IMG/VR virus record: IMGVR_UViG_3300031972_002446
Location: 62,001 to 126,000 of that record
DNA: 64,000 bases
Strand: one strand, 5' to 3'
From: a virus
The notes beneath the pieces were generated by a model, which saw only the letters and a list, made by a program, of their open reading frames with translations, was not told where the DNA came from and made no database searches. The position numbers were made by a program, and so were the translations under genes. Below are positions 56,389 to 64,000 of this stretch, in pieces (positions within the stretch are counted from its first letter, which is position 1; each line of letters begins with the position of its first letter).

Positions 56389-57984
56389 ATGTATAAAGTT
56401 CAAAATGAAACCACCACAGAAAATGTATCTACACAGGCTATAACTCCCGGAGGAGCTTCTGTAAGTGTTAACGGATCTAATTTATCACCTTCTCCTTTTG
56501 TTTCTATTTCTATAGACCAGTTTAGGTCTGGAGAATTAGTTTTGGGTGGAGTTATGAATGTGTCTTTGAACGGAACTGTTACAGGTGATAGCTTCTCTGA
56601 GGTTGTGAGTGCAGTTAAAAATGTTTTAGCTATAGGTAAGTCCGGGGATTGTGTAAATGTAAATATTAACTGCGGGGGAACTCAATTAGTAAATGGTTAT
56701 GGTACAATTAAAACTATTAGCGCTAATGAAGGACCTGATCCTACTTGGGTTCAAGTTGCAACATATAATATAGAAATAGAATTATATGTTAATGAATCAG
56801 ATTTAGTTGTTAGACCTAATACTAACGCCAGCTCACATGTAACTGCTAATGAAATTATTAAAGATTTGAGTGAGTCTGTTTCATTAAACTTAGATAATGA
56901 TGGTTTTGAAACAGATAATATGAATGGTAGTTATGTAGGTAAAGCTCATGCCAAATATAATTTTTCTATTAGCGCAACAGGGGCTGCTGTGGGTTGCTCT
57001 GCTGCCGGTAAATTAGTTGGTATTGAAGCAGCAGAACAGGTTTTACAAAGAAGAATTAATTCTATTAGCAATGGCAATATAAGTAGCGGTCTGGGTAATA
57101 CTCCGAATATCTCAAGTCAATTAAGCACATACCATAGTGGTCAAAAGTTTGCTCACGTTAGAAGTGTAGACGTAGACCCTGTTACCGGAACTGTTAGTGC
57201 CTCTGGAGAGGTTATAATGAGACCTTCCGGCTCTCTTTTCCCTCAAGTTTTTATAGATGTTAGTGTAGACTCTCGCAGTGATAGCACTCAGGTTGGTAGG
57301 GTGGTTGTAATTTCTGGTACTATAGAGGGTTTACATGCTCACGATTTTAGCTCTATTATTAGTAACGGAACTTTTCATGGAGCAAGCACTGATAGAGTTG
57401 GTGTTGCTATTAACGCTTACAACACTTTGAAATCATCTTTTCCTTCTATTGCCAACGCTTATCAAGAGGCAGAAATTGAAGATGCTTGTTCATTATCAGA
57501 TCTTTATAATATATGCTTTTCTCAGGTGGATCAAACAGAATGTACTATGAGAGAAGTTAATAGTAATGTTACTAGAAATTTTGGTACTGGTAGTGTTTCT
57601 TTTACTACAGAGTTCTCTACTGTTCAAAACTGTACTATAGTAGGAGCCGCTAAAGTAGAGTTGGAGTGTACTCACACATACCCCACAGATGTATTCGCAG
57701 AATTTGTGATACCGTTCAGGTCATCAGGCCCTTTAACTCAAGATTTAGGCACATCAACCAAGGAAGTAATTAGTTGCACAGGTTCTGCTCAAGTAGAAAA
57801 CCAAGGCTGTGACTCAAGAGATTTATCTAATATTTCTAGTTGTCTAGAAGGAGCAGTTGATAGTAAGGCTTACGGAGAGGGTGCTGATGCTAGTTGGTAT
57901 ATTACACAAAGAACCAAAACTTATTCGAATACCGGTGTATTAAGAATAACTAAGGAATGGACCAAGAGATACGATTGTTCTTAA
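56389..57984 (+). CDS. putative distal tail/baseplate protein
   Basis: 531 residues, first gene after the tape measure, the usual place of distal tail proteins. Beta-rich with repeats of Ser/Asn/Thr and about 15 Cys, mostly in the last 200 residues (CSLSDLYNICFSQVDQTECT; ISCTGSAQVENQGCDSRDLS). Segment VSISIDQFRSGELVLGGVMN opens the protein. Family not recognised; disulfide-bonded beta protein on the tail tip is the best guess. Confidence 0.6.
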   Translation: MYKVQNETTTENVSTQAITPGGASVSVNGSNLSPSPFVSISIDQFRSGELVLGGVMNVSLNGTVTGDSFSEVVSAVKNVLAIGKSGDCVNVNINCGGTQLVNGYGTIKTISANEGPDPTWVQVATYNIEIELYVNESDLVVRPNTNASSHVTANEIIKDLSESVSLNLDNDGFETDNMNGSYVGKAHAKYNFSISATGAAVGCSAAGKLVGIEAAEQVLQRRINSISNGNISSGLGNTPNISSQLSTYHSGQKFAHVRSVDVDPVTGTVSASGEVIMRPSGSLFPQVFIDVSVDSRSDSTQVGRVVVISGTIEGLHAHDFSSIISNGTFHGASTDRVGVAINAYNTLKSSFPSIANAYQEAEIEDACSLSDLYNICFSQVDQTECTMREVNSNVTRNFGTGSVSFTTEFSTVQNCTIVGAAKVELECTHTYPTDVFAEFVIPFRSSGPLTQDLGTSTKEVISCTGSAQVENQGCDSRDLSNISSCLEGAVDSKAYGEGADASWYITQRTKTYSNTGVLRITKEWTKRYDCS

Positions 57985-58001
57985 AGGAATTTAAATAGGA
58001 T

Positions 58002-59942
58002 ATGAATAAAAAATATGAAATAAACTACACTTTTCCTAATTGCTTATCAGAATATAGTGGTACTATATCTATCACAGATTTAACGAATGGTAATTTATCC
58101 ATGACATGGTTGAATTTACCAGAAACAGCTGTGATAAATAGTAAAGGTATGTCTGTTAATAATTTACAATGCGGCATATATGAATTGGATATATACGACA
58201 CTAGCACAGATCAAAACCACAAAGAAATTATAGATATTACATGCTTTAACGACCTAACCCTCGATCTTGTACAAATAGATGACTTAAATTGTATAAATGA
58301 TATGGGCGTTTTAAATATTAGTTGGTCTGGAGGACAGGCTCCTTATAAAGTGTCTTTAAATTCTGATAGTGTCTCAACTAACGATACTCATTTATCTTAT
58401 GATATTATAGCTAATAAAAAATACAAATTAACTATTAAAGATAGTAATAACTGCATACTGAGCAAATCAGATATTATAAAAACTATTAAACCCATGAAAG
58501 TTGAAATAGGTTGGGAATCTATTAAACATAATGGTGGTGTTTCTGGAGATGTTTTTTATAAAATTCAAGGAGGTGTTGAGCCATATAAAGTAGCTTGGTT
58601 TACCCAAAAAGATACCAATCATCCATTAATTATAAATCAAAATCATATTCAAAATAAACTACAAAGTAATCATTATAAACTAATGGTAACAGACTCTGTT
58701 GGATGTTCTATAGATAAATCTTTCTATATTTCAGAACCACCTCCTATTATTGTACAAACTAAAGAATCTGCTGATTATAGTTTTAAAGCAACTTATCCTA
58801 ATATCAAATCAAAAAGTTTCTATAATTTAATATTATTAAATAATTATGATAAACCTATAAAATATTTATTAAATAAAAAAATTACTTTAAAACATAAAAA
58901 TATTAATAGTAAACAAAAAATTATTATGAATTATGGAAATATAACACTAGATGGTGTTGATTATCAGTACTTTTATATTAATCCAGGAATACCTGCTCTT
59001 AAAAGCTCGAACTCTGAATTGATAATAGAAGATGGTGATGATTCAGAAGCATTGCTTTTATCTCATGATATAAATTTTAATAATCAAAATAAATTGCTGG
59101 TAGGTTCTGTTATATTATCAGATATTTATGATTATATATTTCATGATAATGATATAGTAGAAATTATAGATAATGATGGAAATACGCTAAAAACTTGTAT
59201 AGATCAAGCACATAACCAGGCTCAATTGTATGACAATATTAATGCTTCTACAGTAATTAATTTTATTAATAGGGATAATTCTGAATCAGAAGATATTCTT
59301 AAATTATTAAATAATAGAAAATCACTTAATAATAATCAAATTAAATGCTTAACAACAAAATATAATAATAAGATGGGTGAACTACATTGTTTAATTCACG
59401 GTGGGGACAAACAGACTCTTAAGTTAGATATTCTATATTCAGATGGTAATGTTGATACTTATGATATAGACAATAATAGTATTATTTTAAAGAATTTAAC
59501 ACATGGTACGTATAGAATTAAAGTTTATGATAAGTATAATATAGCGCATGAATATAATAGAATATATACAGGTGAATATTATGAATTCGACATTATGTCT
59601 TCTTTTGATGAAGAACAGGAAAATTGTAAGATAGCAGCTATATCTAAGTATAATTTAGATCCTAGTTTTCTGAATAGATATGATCAAACTCCTAGTAAAT
59701 TATTATTTACATCACCAGAATTCAAAAACGGGGTATTAATTAATATATCTCCTTCAGAGTCTTGTTATGATATTATTGATGATGAAGGTAATGTTATAGA
59801 GGATTGTGGATATAAGGTTATAAATTTGGAATATGGTAAGTATAAAATATATGCACAGCACGAAGGACATGAATCTGTTGAAAAAGTGTTTTTCGTAAAT
59901 TCTCCTAAGGAATTAGTAACTATAGTATTAGAAAAGGAATAG
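58002..59942 (+). CDS. putative baseplate protein with SprB/PKD-like beta repeats
   Basis: 646 residues. Residues 1-240 contain three beta repeats of the type G-G-x-x-P-Y-K-V-x-W/L ... Y-K-L-x-(I/V)-x-D-x-x-(G/N)-C (SGGQAPYKVSLN...YKLTIKDSNNC; QGGVEPYKVAWF...YKLMVTDSVGC). This pattern matches SprB repeats of gliding bacteria's adhesins and PKD-like domains. The rest has two more Gly-Thr-Tyr-(R/K)-I-K-V-Y-D segments. Probably a host-facing or scaffold beta protein in the tail tip. Confidence 0.6.
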   Translation: MNKKYEINYTFPNCLSEYSGTISITDLTNGNLSMTWLNLPETAVINSKGMSVNNLQCGIYELDIYDTSTDQNHKEIIDITCFNDLTLDLVQIDDLNCINDMGVLNISWSGGQAPYKVSLNSDSVSTNDTHLSYDIIANKKYKLTIKDSNNCILSKSDIIKTIKPMKVEIGWESIKHNGGVSGDVFYKIQGGVEPYKVAWFTQKDTNHPLIINQNHIQNKLQSNHYKLMVTDSVGCSIDKSFYISEPPPIIVQTKESADYSFKATYPNIKSKSFYNLILLNNYDKPIKYLLNKKITLKHKNINSKQKIIMNYGNITLDGVDYQYFYINPGIPALKSSNSELIIEDGDDSEALLLSHDINFNNQNKLLVGSVILSDIYDYIFHDNDIVEIIDNDGNTLKTCIDQAHNQAQLYDNINASTVINFINRDNSESEDILKLLNNRKSLNNNQIKCLTTKYNNKMGELHCLIHGGDKQTLKLDILYSDGNVDTYDIDNNSIILKNLTHGTYRIKVYDKYNIAHEYNRIYTGEYYEFDIMSSFDEEQENCKIAAISKYNLDPSFLNRYDQTPSKLLFTSPEFKNGVLINISPSESCYDIIDDEGNVIEDCGYKVINLEYGKYKIYAQHEGHESVEKVFFVNSPKELVTIVLEKE

Positions 59943-59944
59943 TA

Positions 59945-60871
59945 ATGTCTAGCTCTAAAGCTTTTAATTGTGAAATTGTAAATATATCATGTAATTTAGG
60001 TTTTGGTGCCAGTGAGTCTAGTGTAAATTTAACATTAGTAGAGTGTGGTACTCCTTATGATGGCTCTTTAGGTTGTGTATATACTATTAATGTTGGTGGT
60101 TTTAATTTTACTGGTGTTTTAGCTGATCATACTTATCAACAGTCTTCTTCAGGTTTGGTGTGGACAGTTAGACTTACTGATGGTAGGCAAAGTTTAACAA
60201 ATGTTTCGGTGATACTAAATGACTATTACTGTAATATTGATACTCCTAATTTAATTAATGTTTTAGCTTTGTTGGAGCCTTCTATTTGTGAATTCAGTTG
60301 CAGTGACTTTATGGCGTCTTTAAAAGACGATACCGGAATATTAATGCTGTATATTCTAAGAGCTCTTAATGGTCAATCATGTTTATTACCCGTTTGTGGT
60401 GTTACGCTTAATATAGATTTGTCTCAGGTGATTGATATATGTCCGGCATATTTAAAGATTAATGATACGCACTCTAATGTTTTAAACATAATAGATCAAG
60501 CTTGCCAGGAAGCTGGTTATGACTTTTTTATTCAAATTGAAGGCAGTTCTTTTGTAGCTGTTCCTATTAGTAAAAAAGTTGCTCCTCCATCCGGAGCTTT
60601 ACAAACTTTATTAAATACTATCTCTGCAAGTAACTGTGGTGGTGAAGCCAATATTGATTTTAGATATGGTGAAGAAGCAGCTTATGAACCAAGCAAAAAA
60701 TTTGTCATTGGAGAAAATATACACTATTTAATGCAAATAGATAAAGCGGGGGATTGTGATAATAAACCCAATGACGGAACAATTGGAGGCGTTCCCGATA
60801 CTGGTGTCATTGACGATCCGGTTGTTACAGGTTTAGCTCTAACACCATTACCAGAATATAAAGGAGATTAA
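59945..60871 (+). CDS. putative tail hub-like protein
   Basis: 308 residues. The middle 'LNIIDQACQEAGYDFFIQIE' followed by GSSFVAVPISKK resembles the hub segment of phage baseplate proteins (helix, then strand pair with 'A-x-x-A-G-Y-D-(F/W)-...-(I/V)-V-P'). The N-terminal third is beta-rich with Cys pairs. The C-terminus is Asp/Gly/Pro-rich. Starts 2 nt after the previous stop. Assignment is tentative. Confidence 0.5.
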   Translation: MSSSKAFNCEIVNISCNLGFGASESSVNLTLVECGTPYDGSLGCVYTINVGGFNFTGVLADHTYQQSSSGLVWTVRLTDGRQSLTNVSVILNDYYCNIDTPNLINVLALLEPSICEFSCSDFMASLKDDTGILMLYILRALNGQSCLLPVCGVTLNIDLSQVIDICPAYLKINDTHSNVLNIIDQACQEAGYDFFIQIEGSSFVAVPISKKVAPPSGALQTLLNTISASNCGGEANIDFRYGEEAAYEPSKKFVIGENIHYLMQIDKAGDCDNKPNDGTIGGVPDTGVIDDPVVTGLALTPLPEYKGD

Positions 60872-60874
60872 AGT

Positions 60875-63800
60875 ATGGCATGTTCAGTCAATATGTTTTT
60901 TGGTGAAAGGTTATTAGCCAATGGCACTTTTGAAATATTCATGTCTGAGCAAGATCAAGTATATATAGAGAATTATGATTGTACCATGATATCTAAAGCT
61001 CTTGGTTTAAATTTTACAGATTTTACATTAACAGAGGAAGAACTTTTAGCCACTGCTAGTATGTCGTGTTGGACTTCTTACATAGGAACCCCTACCGCCA
61101 ACCAAACAGAGCTTTTTGGGTATAAGGTTTTTGAATCTCTTTTTGGTGCTGACGGCTTAGCTAAGCTGCGTGACCTAGTAGCAGATAATTTTGAAGATTT
61201 AGCATTAAACCAAAATACTGGAGCTATGAATTCTCATATGAACTCTATAGCTAAAGAAGATGCGGCTGTTAATATCCCTAAATTAGAACAAGCTCATGCT
61301 TGGATTTCTAGTATACATAGTGATTTTTATGGAAAACAATACTTAATACAAATAGGAGACGATACGGCTGGGGTTTGTATTAAAGATAGATTTGGTAATA
61401 TTCCAGCAGGTAATATTAAAATTGAGTCTGAGGGTGGTTTATATTATTCTAGCGACTCTCCTGCTTCTGGTGGGGCGTGGCCAAATGCTGGACAGGTTCA
61501 GGTATTAGGTTTAAATGTAGGTTCTGAAACTTTATTATTTCAAGAATCGGATAATCGTATAGGCGCTTTTGTTAAACTATCAGATTATAAAAATGTTTCT
61601 AAGTATAATCATACATGGGAAGTTGATTTATCTTCTTTAAGTGATGATAATTTTTATAAACAGGGAGAAGACTTATTTATTAAAGCTGGCTTATCAGACG
61701 CCTTGTATCAGTATGATAACAAACAATATATTTTACTAGAAATGTCTGCTGTCCCCAGATTGCAGATTAAAGGGGATGGTGAGCTATGCCCGGCTAATCT
61801 TATGAGTCAAGGCGCTATTGCTGTGATGGCTTTATTTGAAAGTCATTACAGTGATGTTGATACAGCTCTTCAGGATATATTTTGTGATGACCCAAATAAC
61901 ACTAAGAACGGTACTGTTCCTAATAGATCAGCATTTAATGTTTTAAATAGTAATAAGCCTTCTATAGTTCCAGATAATTTTATCTGTCCTATGAAAAGCA
62001 ATTTATTTGTATATGGTCCCTGGTTTCATCAAACAAATCCAGTTGGAGGCACAATAGTAGATCCTAATAAAGAATTATGTCCTTGGAGATTTAGCGATGG
62101 TAATGATGATGGTTATACTAGAATGGATGTATATGGAAACTTAATAGCAAATGATGGACCTAGAGGTTTACAGAAGCAAGAATCTGGTTCTATTACAGTA
62201 GCAGCATTACCTTCTTATAATCTCGGTCATATAGTTGCACAAAATGCGGCTACTCTTACTGATATTAGTATTAGCATAGGTGAAAGTGGTTATACAACTA
62301 CTTATAATTTTCAAACATATACTCCAAAATTCGGTAGTCCTGGTAGAGCATTAAAGGATTTATGGTCTAAAAGCTATCAATCGATGTCTTATTTAAATAA
62401 ATATTTTAAAGATCAAAAATTAGAATTAAATAAATTAATTAATAATAATGATATCAGATTACAAGATGCACAAGCTAGAAGATTTGATGTTGATGGTGCT
62501 GTTAGTAGTGGCGTTTCTGAAGATGCTGGTAAAGGAGCTACAACATCATCAAGTAGTCCGGGTGTTATTTTATTTTCTGGATTTTTCTACAGAGATAAAG
62601 AAGATAATGCGCAAGGAGGTGCGGATTCACATGATGGATCGTCAGTTGAGATGACTCCTTGTTCTAAATGTAGAGACAGCACTACTGACCAAAACATCCC
62701 TGAGAAATCTGTAGACTCTGACGGTAATATTTTACAGAATAGACCATTTTCTATGTTGGAGAAAGCATATAGTTGGGAACATATTAAAGAAAATACTTTT
62801 AAAAGATTAGCTTTATCAAGTTTAGATTTAATTTTTGGAGGCATTAGCACGAAAACTCAAGAGGATCAAGAAGCAGAACTACCCAGACTATCATTATATA
62901 CAAATTATGATGCCGATTATTCAGAATGGTCGGATAAAGAAGATGATGAGGATCCTGGAAGACCACCTAAGTCTAGACCAAGATTAGAAATACCTCCTTT
63001 TGAATTTATGAATGAATTAGAGTACGACCTACCCATACATCAGCAATATTTAAATAGTGTTACTTCGGGAACCATGTTAAGTAGCTGGGACGATAGATCT
63101 AATTCTAGCACTAAAGGATTTATTGCGTATTTAATTAGTGCTGGTGAAACATATGAAGATTTTAAATTAACTATTTTAGATGAAAATGAAACCGATAGAC
63201 AAGAATTTGATAATTTTAGATATAATGCTTTAAGAGGACCTTTAACTCTACAGTCTTGGGGTTACGACACATCTGGAAAACCTATCCCTAACGCCATAGA
63301 CTCAGCTAACAACACAGAACGAGGTAAGTTTAGAAGAAAAGGACTCAAAGACAAGTTTTTAAAAGATTGGCTTGAAAATCCCAAATCATGGCCTGTAGGA
63401 CCTATAGATTTAAGATGGGACAGAGAAAGAGGGGTTTGGGTATCTCCTCCAGCCAATAAAATTGTGGTAGCTAGATTGACGCAAAATTTGAATAAATTTG
63501 GTGTCGCAGAAGCTGAGCTTATAGATCCAGAAGCTGGTTCAGCTTCGTTCTACGAGTATTATGATATATGGGATAAAGATGGCAGAAATATTAAAGTTGC
63601 ATTAACTAAAACTAAAATTAAAGTATATGATTTTCTTGGTATCGACTTATGTAAATGCGATCATGTTTATGCTTACTATGACGATAATAGATATATCGTT
63701 TTAGAAAGTAGTAGAGCTTATAAAGACCCCAATGAGCTATGTTGTACAACAGCAACTCCTGTTCCTTCGCCTCACACAACAATACCAACTTCGTGTTGGT

Positions 63801-63952
63801 GTAATTTAGAATGTCTACAGACTCTTAAAGGATATCAAGAAGGTAAGCATCAAGCTTTGGTTCATAAGTCTGAAACTGGTGGTCCCGATTGTTTAGTTTG
63901 GGAAGATATTGTTGAATGCTATACACCCCCTCCTGAGCATTTTATAGAATAA
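60875..63952 (+). CDS. large putative baseplate/tail-tip protein
   Basis: 1,025 residues, fourth gene after the tape measure. Long beta-rich regions, a Ser/Asp/Gln-rich helical insert near 500-600, and a cysteine-rich C-terminus (LCKCDHVYAYY; ELCCTTATPVP; SCWCNLECLQ; DCLVWEDIVECY). SYNLGHIVAQNAATLTDISI with GESGYTTTYNFQTYTPKFGS resembles the closing part of tail-hub proteins that end in a loop 'TTTYNFQTYTPKFG'. It might carry the central tail-fibre function. The stop lies 48 nt before the window end; no gene is visible after it. Confidence 0.6.
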   Translation: MACSVNMFFGERLLANGTFEIFMSEQDQVYIENYDCTMISKALGLNFTDFTLTEEELLATASMSCWTSYIGTPTANQTELFGYKVFESLFGADGLAKLRDLVADNFEDLALNQNTGAMNSHMNSIAKEDAAVNIPKLEQAHAWISSIHSDFYGKQYLIQIGDDTAGVCIKDRFGNIPAGNIKIESEGGLYYSSDSPASGGAWPNAGQVQVLGLNVGSETLLFQESDNRIGAFVKLSDYKNVSKYNHTWEVDLSSLSDDNFYKQGEDLFIKAGLSDALYQYDNKQYILLEMSAVPRLQIKGDGELCPANLMSQGAIAVMALFESHYSDVDTALQDIFCDDPNNTKNGTVPNRSAFNVLNSNKPSIVPDNFICPMKSNLFVYGPWFHQTNPVGGTIVDPNKELCPWRFSDGNDDGYTRMDVYGNLIANDGPRGLQKQESGSITVAALPSYNLGHIVAQNAATLTDISISIGESGYTTTYNFQTYTPKFGSPGRALKDLWSKSYQSMSYLNKYFKDQKLELNKLINNNDIRLQDAQARRFDVDGAVSSGVSEDAGKGATTSSSSPGVILFSGFFYRDKEDNAQGGADSHDGSSVEMTPCSKCRDSTTDQNIPEKSVDSDGNILQNRPFSMLEKAYSWEHIKENTFKRLALSSLDLIFGGISTKTQEDQEAELPRLSLYTNYDADYSEWSDKEDDEDPGRPPKSRPRLEIPPFEFMNELEYDLPIHQQYLNSVTSGTMLSSWDDRSNSSTKGFIAYLISAGETYEDFKLTILDENETDRQEFDNFRYNALRGPLTLQSWGYDTSGKPIPNAIDSANNTERGKFRRKGLKDKFLKDWLENPKSWPVGPIDLRWDRERGVWVSPPANKIVVARLTQNLNKFGVAEAELIDPEAGSASFYEYYDIWDKDGRNIKVALTKTKIKVYDFLGIDLCKCDHVYAYYDDNRYIVLESSRAYKDPNELCCTTATPVPSPHTTIPTSCWCNLECLQTLKGYQEGKHQALVHKSETGGPDCLVWEDIVECYTPPPEHFIE

Positions 63953-64000
63953 ATTTATACATTTCAAAGTATAAAAAAAAGGCAACAGAATTAACTGCTG

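Noticed and set aside
1-64000. CRISPR array, insertion sequence, integrase or attachment site
   Set aside because: I found no regularly spaced direct repeats, transposase or recombinase motifs, or matching flanking repeats.

Overview
The window is a 64 kb piece of an AT-rich tailed double-stranded DNA phage genome (Caudoviricetes). It holds a full head-and-tail structural block, and I saw no integrase, ribosomal RNA, plasmid or host housekeeping gene. A tape-measure protein of about 4,200 residues, two tail-tube-like paralogues and no recognisable contractile sheath point to a siphovirus-like virion with a very long tail. The host cannot be named from sequence alone. It should read consensus TTGACA/TATAAT promoters and GGAG-type ribosome binding sites, because both are abundant here.

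Left arm (1-18.8 kb, all genes on the minus strand): about 50 mostly small genes of unknown function, packed in short operons that often overlap by ATGA. Recognisable members are a DUF932 protein, a phosphoribosyltransferase, an Api92/DUF1281-like protein, a Gp88-like protein, small zinc-ribbon proteins and a GIY-YIG plus HNH homing-type endonuclease. Three good tRNA genes (Lys-UUU, Ile-UAU, Arg-UCU) and one aberrant tRNA-like element lie among them. The arm is divided into units by a repeated cassette: a short hairpin, an AT-rich stretch, then a TTGACA/TATACT promoter that usually carries an nCGATA motif. A second punctuation element of about 50 nt occurs five times. Two GC-rich stretches without genes (7.47-7.77 kb and 9.09-9.46 kb) look like structured non-coding RNAs; the second has its own promoter.

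Divergent switch (18.82-19.01 kb): a perfect TTGACA-N17-TATAAT promoter starts the rightward block.

Right arm (19.0-64 kb, almost all plus strand): first a duplicated cassette of putative fibre protein plus CxCxC-repeat cysteine-rich protein. Next come a sigma-factor-like protein, a candidate small terminase, an HNH nuclease, a sulfotransferase-like protein, an ERCC4 nuclease, the large terminase, the portal, a protease/scaffold, a decoration-like protein, the major capsid protein, head-tail connectors, two tail-tube-like proteins, tail assembly proteins, the tape measure (which contains an embedded J-domain) and four distal-tail or baseplate proteins. Six gaps in this block carry a second promoter-like motif, TTGGTGTATAATA, at 49-66 nt before the next start codon and without a TTGACA box.

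Working model (inference): host RNA polymerase transcribes the left arm from the nCGATA promoters and starts the right block at 18.93 kb. The phage sigma-like protein then directs late transcription from the TTGGTGTATAATA sites. Structural functions rest on gene order and sequence character, because many of these proteins show no family I can name with confidence.
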